Source of the DNA: Aurifilum marmelostoma
Taxonomy: Eukaryota > Ascomycota > Sordariomycetes > Diaporthales > Cryphonectriaceae
Assembly: GCA_027559495.1 (NCBI GenBank)
Contig: JAMXSV010000029.1
Location: 496,001 to 560,000, forward strand
Length of the DNA stretch: 64,000 nucleotides
Reading direction: 5' to 3'
The stretch's first letter is position 1, and the number at the start of each line of letters is the position of its first letter. A program made the translations under genes and the position numbers. Of this stretch, positions 46,917 to 59,358 are shown piece after piece. The notes beneath the pieces are model-generated. The model was not told where the DNA came from. It made no database searches and saw only the letters and a program-made list of their open reading frames with translations.

Positions 46917-48233
46917 ATGAGTGAGAACGGCCAGTACGGTAGGTGTCACTCATCCATCGCCATCCAACAAGGGTATCGCCCTGCAAAGGTGACACTGACA
47001 AGCTGTAACATATCAGTCCCGGGAAGCCTCTGGTTCTACGCACCGAATCAAGGAGCACCAGTGTTCTTCGCCGCGGCCTTCGGCGTGTCCACGGTGTGGC
47101 AGTTGTGGCAAACCTAGTAAGTTTTAGAATGTCAATTCTCCCTTACCTGTTGCCATGGAAGAGAAACCCCAAGCATCTCTGACCAAATCTTGTCCACGAT
47201 TGACTAGTCATTACAAATGCTGGCGCATGACGGGCGTTCTTGTCTCCGCCGGGACTCTCTTCACCGCTGGATTCATCACACGAGAGATCGCTGCGTTCGA
47301 CTATGAGAACCTCGTAAAGCTCATCGTCAGCGTGTGTCTAGTATACGCGGCACCGTATGCTTTCCTGCTTGACAGTTTTTTTCTTCTTGTCCTTCGAAAA
47401 AGCAGCAGCGACAGCAGCTGACAAGCAGTCGTAGGCCTCTGTTCGAGCTGGCCAATTACCAGATCCTCGGCCGCATCCTCTATTACGTGCCACACCTCTC
47501 GCCGATCCATCCAGGACGCGTGTTGACAACCTTCGCCTTCATATCAGCAGTTGTCGAGGCGCTCAACGGGAATGGCGCCAGTTACTCGACCAACCAGTCT
47601 CTGCGTAAATACCGGCAGGAGATCGGAAAGGCCCTTCTCAAGGCAGCACTGCTCATCCAGATCGTCATGGTCGTGCTGTTCCTCGCGCTGGCGGGCACCT
47701 TCCACCGCCGCGTCCACGCAGCCAAGATCCACAGCCCGAAGGTGACGGCCGTGCTGCGGACCCTGTACGCGAGTAGCACGCTCATCACCATCAGGACCGT
47801 CTACCGCACCATCGAGTACTTCAGCCTGGCAGAGCTCCACTTTGGCCCGGGGCTCTCAGCCGACGCACTTGGGCCGGAGGTGCGCTACGAGTGGTTTTTT
47901 TACGTGTTCGAAGCGACACTCATGCTGTGCAATGCTTGCCTCTGGAATTTCAGGCACCCGAGGAAGTACCTGCCCCGGAGCACCAAGGTGTATCTCGCTC
48001 GCGACGGGGTTACGGAGGTCGTCGGGCCGGGGTACAACGATACGAGGCCATTCTGGGTGACGTTGGTGGATCCGTTCGACCTCATCGGGATGCTGAGCAG
48101 GAAAGAAAGGAGGGGGCGGACGGAATTCTGGAACGAGGACCAGCATGAAATGGAGGAGAGAACTGGCGGTGGTGGCGTCGGTCCTGAGGGGAAGGGTATG
48201 GAGAACTCGACGGGCAGCAACATCCCCGTCTAA
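46917..48233 (+). CDS. RTA1-like seven-transmembrane protein (lipid-translocating exporter family)
   Basis: Fungus-specific plasma or endomembrane protein of the RTA1/RSB1 family; relatives give resistance to 7-aminocholesterol or export sphingoid bases. Exons 46917-46938 (22 bp), 47017-47116, 47208-47354 and 47435-48233 give 355 residues, a normal length. The phases 1-2-2 match throughout. Visible segments: a short extracellular start (MSENGQYVPGSLWFYAPNQG), TM1 (APVFFAAAFGVSTVWQLW), TM2 after YKCWRMTGV, TM3 with the family-typical YENLVKLIVSVCLVYAAP, then LFELANYQILGRILYYVPHL, the helix with HPGRVLTTFAFISAVVEALN followed by GNGASYS, and EWFFYVFEATLMLCNACLW. The C-terminus is hydrophilic and ends in a Gly/Glu-rich tail. 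No overlap with neighbours. The family call is strong; substrate unknown. Confidence 0.92.
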
Positions 48234-51215
48234 GGAGCTTCATGAGTATCAGGTCAGAATAATTCGTGTCTTCAGGTCCGAGACGGAACGTACTGCGTCT
48301 GTCCTCGACAATATATGGTGGTCAGCCGCCTTCACAACAGGCCAGCACGCACATTGTCTGGTTGCCTGTGCAAGTGTTTCGAACATTGCCCCCGCCCCCC
48401 CCCCCCTGGCTGCGAATCTCGCACTTTGGGAGTCAGTCAGTTTTTCTTGCGTCAAGGAGGCAGGCGACAAGCGTCACGGGCTGTCTGCCAGATCACACGT
48501 CTCCGCGGGGAATTCATGAGATTTCGGAACCGAGCAGATTCCGAGGCTTCCAGGGGACGCGTGACGAGGGAAGGATGGAAGCGGCTCGCGGAAGCAAGGG
48601 TGTGCATGCTGCTCCTCGAGGGTAGGTGCCGAGTATGATATCGTACCTATGCTTCCCTTTTCCATACCTTGGTGGAGCGTTGATCTTGTTGCCTATCTGA
48701 AAAGAATGTGCGTATATCTGTCAGCGTCAGTGGCCTAGATAGATCAATTCATGGCCGGAGCAGCATGTCAAGTCGAGACTCGCCAGCCGCATCGTGAGGA
48801 TTACAGGATGAGATGAGGGCAATTGCGAAAGGCGGCGCAAGACGAGGCCATCGTAAGCAAACAGCCACAAAATGGGGACAGTGTAGTCGCGATATTCCGA
48901 GCTTCAGGAAAGGGCCGTTCTTTGGTCAAATTTTAAGATCTGATGTAACGTGGCTGTGTTGCAGACGTCAAAGAAAAGATGCATGTGGGTGTCGCTAATC
49001 GAAATGTCTCCTAAAAATAGCGCCTGCCGCCTGAGTGGGAAGATGGCGAGGGCATCCTCCTCTGTGGCTAACGCTCGGGGGTCTGCATTCAGAGCCTACA
49101 CTGTTCAGCTTTAGCGGTGATTGGCAACTGGGGCAATGACAACCCCTTGCCCTGCAGCCCGAATCTGTGCACCCCTCCCCCCCCCCGCCTGCTGTCTCCG
49201 TTAGGTCAGCACTCAAATTGCAGGGCTGCAGCAACATCGGTCGTCAACCTCCCTCCACCTTCCTCCCTGCTTCCTTCAGCCCAGGCTGTAACAAATTTCT
49301 GTCACTCCACCACGCAAGCTGGTGCGAGCCACCCCGGCAAAGGTGACTCCTTCATCTTGTTCCGGCACTCTGGATACAAGGGGTTCACGATCAGCGAGAC
49401 TGGCTTCATTTCCTCGACCTAGACGGCGTCTCCGTAGCTCGTGCGAGACGCATCTCTGCAGAACGTGCGACAGATCGAGGGCGCCGAGGGGCACTGTCGC
49501 CGTACGAATCTTGGCCATGACTGTGGCGGCCCGGGTGTAACAAGGAAGCGACGGAGTGGGCGACGTAACACATGGTGTTCTCCAGACCTGCGCCACCGAC
49601 TCGACTGGAACCTCGTGCCAACGGGCAGACCGCGCGCAGAGAAAGAGTCGGAGGGGAAGACAACAGGCATATCACCACCGACATTGCGTCGCTTGTTTGT
49701 CTCCTGGGCCATCGGATCCCTCAGGACGCAACCGTCGAGCAAGCCCCCTCATGAATGGACATAAAACTCATCTCTGCAGAGCCTCCCTGTCACCGCCTCA
49801 ACCGTCTGATCTGACCTTATCTGATCTGACTGCACCTTGGCTTACCTGGGCCATTGGTTGTCCAAGCAGGCAGGCATCAAAACCGTGCTTCGGCTTGCAG
49901 ACATAAGCTCCATCAACACCTCTCCCCTCTTCTTGTCTCCCTCCTGTTACCGCACCTTTTGCGACTGAGGAGAACCCTACGAGTCCTGAATTCCTGCAGC
50001 GGTGGCCCTGCCGACTTGCGGGCAGCTTATCTACTCATCACGTCAAGGAAGACGACCCCACCACAGCTGGCAATTTCCCTGCCGTACAAGAAGATCTAGG
50101 GTACTGGGACGACGACGTGACACGTCGGATCCATTCGATTCTCTTTCCGTCCGCCTACACCTCGACTGGGTCTGCCAGAGAGGTGAACCGCTCTTGGGAG
50201 GCTGATCACCACGAATCACACAGGTCATTAAGACTCAAGCTCGCCACCTGAAACTGCCCTGTGCAACACAAACAACAACACAATATAGGAGTCCGACTGC
50301 GAGGAGCTTTGATTCAGTCCCTTTTTCTTCCCACAAGCCTGCTTGCAGTTTTGTCTATCGAGACAACCAGTAGGCTACCACATCACCAATCTGTTCCTGG
50401 ATCAGGATCCCCACCCCAGGATAGAATCCGACTCGCCTACTATAACGACACCAGATCCGTCACTTACTGCTTCCGGTCGTTCACTGCAGACCCCAAGCTC
50501 CGCTTCCTTGTTCGACCTTCCTCACTCCACAGGCTCATTGACCAGGGCCATCCATCATTTTGCCCGTTTTGAGATGTACGGCGGTGGTACCTGGTCCAAA
50601 CGCTAAGATCACTCGAATCACTCCAATCTTAGCGCTGGACAAACACCCGTCTGCGGCCATCTACAGCGACCATCGTGACAGCCTGCCAGCCACTTGCGAG
50701 CCAGACTCGATTTGTACCCTCGGGGGTTCTCCTACTGCCGCCGCCTTCAGGTAGCCAGATTCTTTGGACCTGCCTCAGACCCGCCCGTCAATTCGAGCTC
50801 GGGGGGTTCCTGTCGTTCGTTCGGCTGTCCTCCCTCACCCGAGCTCATATTGGCAACTGGGTCTCCACCAGCGTAGTTGGAGGCACAGACGGCAGCCAAT
50901 TCAAATACTGGACGAAGGTCGCATCCCGGAGCCTGAGAAAAGGGTTGCCGCACCAGTCTGTATCCAACAGCACGAGCTAGCAACCAGGTACCACCTTTCT
51001 CTGCAGCATCTCACGGAACGCAACCCTACGTCAGGGTCCAAAAGAATTTGGCCACATTCTAGTCCCGGCCCCGGATCTCACTGCCTCCTCCTTGTGCTCA
51101 CAAAGATCCCTGGCGCCTGGCCGAGAGACTGTGTGTGTGGGACCAACCGAATCTGACCGAGTCTAATTCTGACACCGTTGGTCCTTAAACCTATAACTCC
51201 TCTCGACTGTCCGCC
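48234..51215. other. Intergenic region and long putative leader of the next gene
   Basis: About 3 kb without a supportable gene. C12 at 48395-48406. The stretch from about 49850 to 51215 is C/T/A-rich with many short upstream reading frames and looks like a long transcribed leader, as seen for some fungal regulatory genes. No structural RNA recognised. Confidence 0.5.
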
Positions 51216-52520
51216 ATGGTCACCTTTTGGCACACAACTCCCCTACCAAACATGGATAACCCTCTGATGAGGCCGAGTGCCCAAAGTCTACAGAGACCTC
51301 AGGTCTTTGTCAAGGTCGAATTTGGAGTGTCTTGGTCCGGCCAGCACTCTCCTCGAACACACGGCATCGAATTCAAGTCTCGTGCCCTGCGGGAGAGAAA
51401 TCCTGGCTTTCCCAGGACCGTACCTGCCCGAACCACAAACTATCTAGCCGCCGCACCAGCACAACAACAATTTCGAGGGAGTGATGCACCGCGTCTTGAC
51501 CTGCATCACGCTTCTCAAGAGCAGAACCCATCGCGCCGGATTCAGCACACTGAGTCCCGACAAACACCGAACTACGACCCGACCTACCTGCTGCCGGCGC
51601 CATATTTCCATGAGCGGGGCGAGCCAAGGCACATAGAAGCCATCCCCGAACCACCGCCACTTGGACCATTTCCTCCTGAAGAGCGTCGACCATCTCGCGC
51701 AGAGTGGGCCGCCTCGCCTGCCGACCGACACCAGCGAGGCAGCTCGGCACCACCGCCACTGAGTGACAACAACTGGGATGTTGTAAGCGCACAGTCCGTG
51801 GATGCAGCACAGGCTGGATCGTCGTCAGCACCACGTCGGGCTGGACCTCCCCAGGCCAGAACAAATTCCGATGTCTGGAAGGACCTGCCCGAGGTGCCGT
51901 CACGATTTCGACTCGGAGAGGACGGCATGCCATGGGAGGGCACTTGGCAATTCCCCATGGGCTTTGAGCCCTATCTGGAGCCTGATCCCTACCTGCGACC
52001 CTCTTCCTCTGTTGCTTCCCCGAAGCCCTCATCGGAGCACTCTATTGGGCGACCAGGCACCCCTGAGCAACGAAGCAGAACGATAGTCGAGTCGCCACCC
52101 CAAGGAGAGGACCCTTCTCGTCGGCACGAGCTCGAAGCACTCGGCCACGCGATGATGACCGTCGACAATGGCTTCGAGAACCAGTGGTGGAACCAGGGCG
52201 AGCGCAAACACCTGACGGCCGTGTCACCGCCGCCGGCAACTCGCCAGCAGATGGAGGAGCAGATGGCGCTCGGCTGGGTTGGAGCACTACTGCCCGCATC
52301 AGGCCCTGGTGACGACAGCAACAGGCGCTTTACATACCCGAGCCCCGAGGCTACGTCGGTCGTCTCGCCTGAGGGTGAAGGTTCGATCGGCTCTGGCTAC
52401 AACAATATGATGGTCTCGCCGGTCTCGACCTTCAGCATGCCTGCAACCCAGCTTAGCAGGACGCTGTCTACACGATCGGACGAGCTCTGGTTTGGTCGTG
52501 GCTCCGCAAGATATGCCTAG
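51216..52520 (+). CDS. Disordered Pro/Ser/Arg-rich hypothetical protein
   Basis: Intronless frame of 434 residues. Composition is dominated by Pro, Ser, Arg, Glu and Gln; there is no globular domain, membrane segment or signal peptide. Features of note: a short N-terminal segment (VFVKVEFGVSWSGQH) that may be a residual beta strand, a Trp-containing acidic patch (NNWDVVSAQSVD), and a more ordered central segment (WKDLPEVPSRFRLGEDGMPWEGTWQFPMG, cited as positions ~221-250). The C-terminus has spaced Ser/Thr-Pro sites and a final LWFGRGSARYA. Codon use looks genuine (third positions strongly C/G). Function unknown; a scaffold or transcription-associated role is possible but unsupported. The in-frame ATG at 51252 (MDNPLMRPSAQ) is an alternative start. 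Confidence 0.7.
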   Translation: MVTFWHTTPLPNMDNPLMRPSAQSLQRPQVFVKVEFGVSWSGQHSPRTHGIEFKSRALRERNPGFPRTVPARTTNYLAAAPAQQQFRGSDAPRLDLHHASQEQNPSRRIQHTESRQTPNYDPTYLLPAPYFHERGEPRHIEAIPEPPPLGPFPPEERRPSRAEWAASPADRHQRGSSAPPPLSDNNWDVVSAQSVDAAQAGSSSAPRRAGPPQARTNSDVWKDLPEVPSRFRLGEDGMPWEGTWQFPMGFEPYLEPDPYLRPSSSVASPKPSSEHSIGRPGTPEQRSRTIVESPPQGEDPSRRHELEALGHAMMTVDNGFENQWWNQGERKHLTAVSPPPATRQQMEEQMALGWVGALLPASGPGDDSNRRFTYPSPEATSVVSPEGEGSIGSGYNNMMVSPVSTFSMPATQLSRTLSTRSDELWFGRGSARYA

Positions 52521-53440
52521 GGCTAGGGGCATACTAGGAGTTATTTTCCAAATTATTACGAATCATGAAGTGTCTTGGGAGGGGTGGGAAACTCGGCACT
52601 GGCAGCTTCTACCTGTCGTCTGTACAAACCCAGAAAAACAAATGTTATCTATTTGCAGGCGCCAACGGGAGTTTAGGGAATAGCAGCAGAACATACTGTC
52701 TGCCTGTCTATGGGTCTAAGGTGTCTGTTCTTATTGTCTGACTACGTATTACGCTTGTCTATATGGTGAGGGAGATATATCCAGAGTTGAAGGTTCAGAA
52801 GAACTCTTCGAGACCAATATTTCTTACTTTTTAATGACACAATGAATGGTCTCATCTTGTCGCCTCACAATCAAAGAAGAGGAGATAACTGCACAAGATC
52901 CCATCATCATAAAACATCGGTGCTGTTCCCATGCCCTCAGAAATCGTATGGCGATTTTGCCCTTTCCAGTGTAAGTAGAGTGGATAACTCTTGAAGCCCC
53001 ACCCAAGTCCAAGGGGGAACGACAAAGAAGACCACACAACAGCAGAAAAAGAACGTGCTTTGGTACACCCCTGGTCCTGGCATGCGGGGACAACATGCGT
53101 GTATCAAGATGTATGTAGTAACCAAGTCGGGACATATTTCACTGACAAGGCATGCAAGCCACAGCAGCATAGGTGCGGCACAGGCAACGAAATTATCGAT
53201 CCACTAGGGCAAACGCCGCAGCCATGCATGGACAAAAGAACCGTCATAGTCAGCATGACTTTTGAAAGACTTGGCATAGAAAGGAAAGAAGGGTACTCCA
53301 TGGTTTGGCGCGGCAAGACAAGGAACGAATGGGGCAAACCGGGAAAATTGTTTCAAGAGGCATACGCTCAGTAAAGAGAGGAGGGGGTTCCTTTGGGAAC
53401 TCCCTTGAGGTAGGGACGGACAAGGCTTCTTTAGCCAAGC

Positions 53441-53471
53441 GGCGGCGGCGGCGACGGCGGCAGCAGCAGCA
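53441..53471. repeat. GGC/GAC/AGC trinucleotide repeat
   Basis: Imperfect (GCG)n(CAG)n tract in intergenic DNA: four GCG units, an interruption, then AGC repeats. Confidence 0.8.
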
Positions 53472-54651
53472 CATACCTGAACAAGCCTATGATATGCACA
53501 TTGGGGAACGGACGGGTGATCGCTTAGTTTCCATCCGTTGGGGACCTATGCATTCGATCTCAAACGCCCCCCCCCCCTCTCCCGCCTTCCGGAGCCTCCA
53601 TCCTGAGGAATGATGATGATGTGCGTACATGTACATAATATGATGTATTAGGCAGGTTCTACTTCTAAGCTGACACACCCCTCTTGGTCTTTAAGGGGTG
53701 AGAAGGGTTGTAGCTTGAGCCAGAAGCAAAAACAAACTGGGCAAATAGGGCAGCAAGCGGCGTGCACAAGTAGTATCTAGTGACTCTGTAGCGGCAAGGT
53801 TTCGTTTGGAAGCGTCTCGCCGTGTGTGTGCGTGCATACGTGCGACTACTATGGCTGATTGTGAAACATGGTCCTGGGTACAAGTACAACCCCCCCCCTC
53901 CCCTCTTTACGCCACGGCGTCACGTCGCCCTCCTGCATAAGGAGACAATTGTAAAGTACTACTGCATGGTACTATAGTGTGTCCACTCCCGTCTTTTCAT
54001 CAGACCAAGTAGAGCCGACTGGGTAACAGCCTGATGCTAATTAGTCGCCCGAGAGATCATTACAAGTCTTCCCGCCCCGCGCGGACGGCTGGGTCGCATC
54101 GACGGCGGCCTACTTTCATGGTACGGGAAGACGGGATGGAGGGACGAGCTTAAAGGTGGTTTTTTTTTTGGTTCTTTTTTTCCTGCCTTCTTCTCTACAG
54201 CGACAAGAACAAGACGACTGCTACGTGGCATGCAAGTAGAATGGGTTCAGCTTCGAGTGAACCGGTCAAGAGCTGAACTCTAACCAAGCCACTCAACCAC
54301 ACACACACACCAACTTAAAGTACAAACAAAACATGTACCGTCAATCACCCACACGCACATCCCCGCCTAACAAATCAAGACGAACACTACTTACATACTG
54401 CCCACGTCCCATACCATCTGGCCACCCACGCGGGTCAGACGTGTAACCCTGTAGTGGGTCGTCGCCACGAATCAACGTCGCCAGAATATCGGTGCCTACG
54501 TCGATCTTTTTTGGCTTGGGTGGGTTTGGGGCAAGTCTGATCCCTGACCGCCGGGAACAAACATATGGGGGCTTGACCCGAGACGTTCTAAGACGAAGAT
54601 GCAAACAAAAAGAGGGAGAAACCTACATGAAAAAGAAAGAAGAGAGAGTTC

Positions 54652-54682
<31 letters not shown>

Positions 54683-54686
54683 GGGG
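54652..54686. repeat. Compound A23-G12 purine run
   Basis: Twenty-three A followed directly by twelve G on the plus strand, a 35-base all-purine tract. Confidence 0.85.
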
Positions 54687-55122
54687 CGTTCGAAAGCCTG
54701 TGCCCTCGGAATGTTCCCTGAGTGGGGCCGCCGAGACGGCTTTGGGAATTTCACCGCCAGATTCCCTGGGACGGGGTGAATTCCGTTGACAACGGAACAT
54801 ATTCCTTCAGATGGCTGGCTTCACCACAAGAGACGAAATTGTGTTTGAGATGAACCAGAAGGCTGAAGATTGGCCATCACCCCCCATGGTGAACGCAGAT
54901 CCCTCCCCCTCCACCCCTGGTGCTCCTCCGTGATAAGCGTGCGGGACAGGCGCAACGCGCCGTCGTCGTGAAAGATGTGACCACCCGGCCCAGAAGTAGT
55001 AAGGGAGGAGCATTTGCCTGTCACATTTGCAGACCCCCCTGATAGTAAGGCAGGAGACAGCGTGCACTGCCGAGGAAGGGTGGTAGGCGGCTGCGGGCTG
55101 GCAAGGCAGTCGAGTTTCTGAT

Positions 55123-55137
55123 GGGGGGGGGGGGGGG
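55123..55137. repeat. G15 homopolymer
   Basis: Fifteen consecutive G on the plus strand in intergenic DNA. Confidence 0.85.
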
Positions 55138-58100
55138 AGGGTCTGCCTGGGAGCGTTGTCGGCAGGAACGTTCTCAGATGCCGTATTGCGATGCCCAGAC
55201 CAGAGTTTTATTCTGCACTGTTGACGATGACCTCGTCGAGACACCTCCTGCATGACAGCGCAACAGGAGCTTGCCTTGGGCAATATATTCGATGCCCTGT
55301 ACTGGTAGCAACCGGGACTTCATACGTAGTCACTTGATCTGGGTTTCAGTAATGGTGAGAGTGGCACGGCTTGTTTCAAGATGAGCCTCCTGTTGTGGCT
55401 GGCTATTGTATGCAGACAGGATGCTGAGAGTGCAGCCTGAGGCATCTGCCTGTATGATTGGGCCAAGAAGGGAGTGATAATTCACAAAAGTCAAGTAAAA
55501 TAAACAAGATACTTGTTCGATTGCCTTTCTCGCAATGCTGGTTGGAGGCGGGCTTGGAAGGCGGACCGAGCCCGCGGCGTAGAAATCCTTCGACTCAGTA
55601 CAAAGAACGCAGACGACCTCTTGCTGAGTAAGTAACGAACAAAGTGTGTGTGTGCGAAGATGTCCTCTTTGACCAGGCCCTTTTTCGGCCGGGTTCAGGT
55701 GGACCGTCAGCGAGGAGGATTGCATGTGCTGCAAGTGAGAAATCAAACTCGTGCAAGGGTGCGCGCTGGTATGTACTGGTGATTCAGTCTTTGCCACTTT
55801 GGAATCCACCTGTTCTCTCTTGGCTAAGGATTCGCCAGATCTTGCTCCGTGTTGCACAATTGTTCTCCCCAAACTTGCCCGGCATAGAGAATCTTCCTCT
55901 CTTCTCCATATGAAATGCTACAACCCGTGCTGTCGCCCCTCGCCTTGGTACTACGTTGCGTGGCGTGTGCGGGTCCCCCCTCCTTTATGGAGGTTTGTTT
56001 CTTTTCCCAATTCCAGGCAACCATATTTCGTAGATGCTTAGTGGTGAGAAATAGGAGGGGAAGGAAAAAAAAAGGAGATGGACAAGGCCGACTGATTCCT
56101 CGCGCTATGGAGTCGCATCGACCAAGCCACCCCGTCCCTCATCCGGGTCTTTGCAGCTCAGCTGAGAAGAGGCGGTATTCTCGGGCCACCGGCTGTCTTT
56201 ATTGGAGATTTTTATGTCAAAATTGCGACGTCGACCCTTTCTTACCTAGGAGGAGATGGGGCCCGCTAGAAGCATGCGTGGGAGGAAGAGGATTGCCGTT
56301 CCCGGGATGGTGATCTAGGTGGGAAGGAAAAAGGAAGAGAAAATCCGGGCAACAATCGGGGATTTCCATTTTACTATCTATTAATTTGCTCTCCTCTTGT
56401 CGGTCACGTTTCGGGAAATTGTCAACTTTCCAATTTTCGACATGGCAGGGACCCAAAGCACGGGTATCAGATGGGCCATCATCTCTTAGACTGCCGGACG
56501 ATGCAAGATGATTGCGCCGCATAGCTGGAGATTAGAATCCCCCTTGGGCTCAGACCACTTTGCCGTTGTATTCGCCCTGCTGTTGTCTTGCTATGTGTGT
56601 TAATACGTTTCTCCAGGAGAAGCGGTGGGTGGCAGATCTTATTTCTATTTTTATAGTCTCATGTTGGATTCCCTGCATTTCGGTTGCCAAACAACGAGTG
56701 CAACCTTGGGCTTGTTGTGTCACAAAGTATTTATCCCTCTCTTCGTTTTTGTCGACAAAGAAAGTCACCATACTACCATAGTACTCTGTATCGATGAATC
56801 CATGCATACGTGGGGTCAGACCTGTTGGTATGGTATTATAGTAATACTTTTGTATTGATACGACGTTGAAGCTGAGACATTGGGGGCCTTTACATATAGC
56901 ATCTTTGTACCAAAAAGGATTATGGGCAGGCTACAATGATCACAGGTTCAAATATGCAATAGCAAATTCCAGAAGTAGTTGTATGGGATCAAAAAGGAAG
57001 CACCCAAGCCTGGGCAGTTCTCTTTGTGAGAGATCCAGCCCTATCCGCTCCTTCACGTTCATCCCATCTGAGTGTAAAGTCCGCTCGAGGCTGTCAACTA
57101 AATTTTATCCGATCTGGCAGGCCATCAGAATGGGCCGATACCACTAGAGACGGATTTTGAATCTCGGGGAACCTTGAGTCTCTTGTTTTGGATGCCCAGG
57201 TGTGGAGCGCAAGGATGACGAACAGCTCCAGGTTCCTCACCACTAGCAATCATCTCGGTCACTCCATTCGAAATTCTTGATTATATTGCAGGTTATGATG
57301 AGGTTTAGGTTGCTGCTTCATGAAGTGGATATGCAGCTAATTGTGCTTTCCCGAGATTATCGCGACCGTCTGTGTCCCGGCCGAGTGGCTGTCCCGGTGG
57401 AGTATTGTCTCCTCGCGTTGTACATTGTACTTAATAATGGGATATCTCATTGCCGTGGTCCGAAGGTGGGAAGTCTTAGGATCTTTTGATGTAATTTGCC
57501 CCTAACTCGAGCCAGCTGGGGGACCGAAATGAAACAAGGAAGAGTTCTCTCACGGCGTTGACGCAGGGCGACGGGGCATGAGTATCAACCAGGAGATACT
57601 GTCTGCACCTGGAACCTCTGAGATCAGACCCCCCCTCCAGGCTTTCACAACGTGTGATGCAACGCTTTTCGGGCTGAACGGGCTGCTGTGCCCAATTGCC
57701 CTTGGACACTACAGCAGTTAGTCCACCAAGAAATATGTGATACCATTAGATAATTCTTGGTCCAGACTCTGGATATTACAGGGGAGGGGGGTGTGAAAAT
57801 GTCAAATTATCCCATATGAAGCGGCTATGTTCGAAGGCCCCCTCCCTTCCGCCCCTCCCCAAACCAAGGCACCTGTAACCACTAAGTACATCGGGTATCA
57901 GCAAGCAATGGTTCAACCAACAAGGGACTGCTTAAACAAGATGCAAGGTGATAGGTTCACGATTCTCACGATGTCGTAGGGGGCTGGAAATGATGTATCG
58001 AGACGATGGACCAGGCACCCGTGTGGCGACTGATTATCGCGTCTGTGATGCTACTGCAGGCACTCAGCATGTCACCCAGGTGGTGGTGGCTAGATTACTG

Positions 58101-59358
58101 ATTTTGGCATGAGAGTATTGATGTCCTTGCTCACCAGCACTTGTGACCATAGACAAAGGGACCAGTGCAGCTTGCTACCGTTACATCACGGGCTCAGCTC
58201 GTATTCTCTTTCTCTTGCCTTCCTTGGAAGGGGCGTAGTTAGCACTTAGCTCGTATACTTCGGTGCATACTCCTTACAATGCAGGCTGACCATGCTCTTG
58301 ACCTTGCTTCTGGAGGTTTGCACTCGTGATCAACACGCCCAGATCTACATGACTGACGACATGTATCTACATTCTTGACCCCAGGAGGGGAATACAACGT
58401 CAGCCTCGGTTTTGGTAGCTCTGGTGGGGTGTAGACGGCAAAGCTGCTGCCTAATCTCAAACGACTCAGCTGTGGCGTACACTAGATAGGTAGGTTGCTT
58501 GGCTGGGGCAGCTCTAGACCGCTTGACTTATATTCAAGATTGATAGGTATTTGTTGGTTGATCACCAGTCAATATTTGGTATGTACTTAATCGACATGTC
58601 CTTGGGTTTTCGTAGTCTGGCAGTCGGTGATAAGCATCTATATAGCGCTATCCACAGGGGCACCATACAGACTGATTATAGTCAGGTTCAGCAGGATCAA
58701 GAGTCTTTGTTGATGATATGGGATGGGATGGTTTCAATGTGGTGGGACGAGCCGCCACGTCTGGTGAAAGAACCGTCCCTACTCCGCCCTGGTTCAGAGT
58801 GAATATGTTCACCCATGATCTGGAGATCCCACAGTGTCCAGTGCCTCTAGGGCCAGCGTAAATTCCAAGACACTAATGAAGGAGGCTGGGAATATGGTCA
58901 GCACTTGGAGGAAGAATCGGAACCCATGGCTCTTGGTTGTAGCTGACGGGGACGAGCAATGAAGATCCCATAAGATTCTCCGGGCGTTGTTCATTGATGA
59001 TCTCAGCAAGCCACGGAATATACATGTACGCTGGCGAGATGCGACCAGCTTTACATATCGTTCAATAATATCCGCAAAACCTCTGTAGCATAGATGCGTT
59101 CCAAGGCTGTTGCTCTGCACATGGGATGATATGGGCATAAGACACGTATTGGCCTCACGCAAAGAGACAGGTTCGAGAACTTCAAATTCTATATGGAAGA
59201 CAGGGACTAATAGTATCATCCTGGATCGTGATTTGAAAGAGACAAAGCCAAGCCGCTCCATGGACTAAAGATCCAGCCCAGGCCAGGCCGTTCGAGTAAT
59301 ACTTCACATCGGATTCCGATCTTCTGTACGGACGTAATAAGTGAGTACAGTCCTAAAT

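Larger units (their letters stand above)
52521..59358. other. 6.8 kb region without a supportable gene
   Basis: The largest empty stretch in the window. It contains a GGC/AGC-rich repeat (53441-53471), C11 at 53567-53577, an A23-G12 compound run at 54652-54686 and G15 at 55123-55137. From about 56500 on it is AT-richer. Reading frames such as 54807-55283, 55330-55872 and 58809-59261 on the minus strand have no domain, and I do not call them. No terminal repeats or transposon proteins recognised. It may hold non-coding RNA or decayed mobile DNA, but I see no direct evidence. Confidence 0.5.

Noticed and set aside
55330..55872. 180-codon minus-strand frame
   Set aside because: No domain, poor codon character; likely chance openness.
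58809..59261. 150-codon minus-strand frame near leu2
   Set aside because: No recognisable domain, no splice-compatible neighbours, and AT-rich mixed composition; not strong enough to call.
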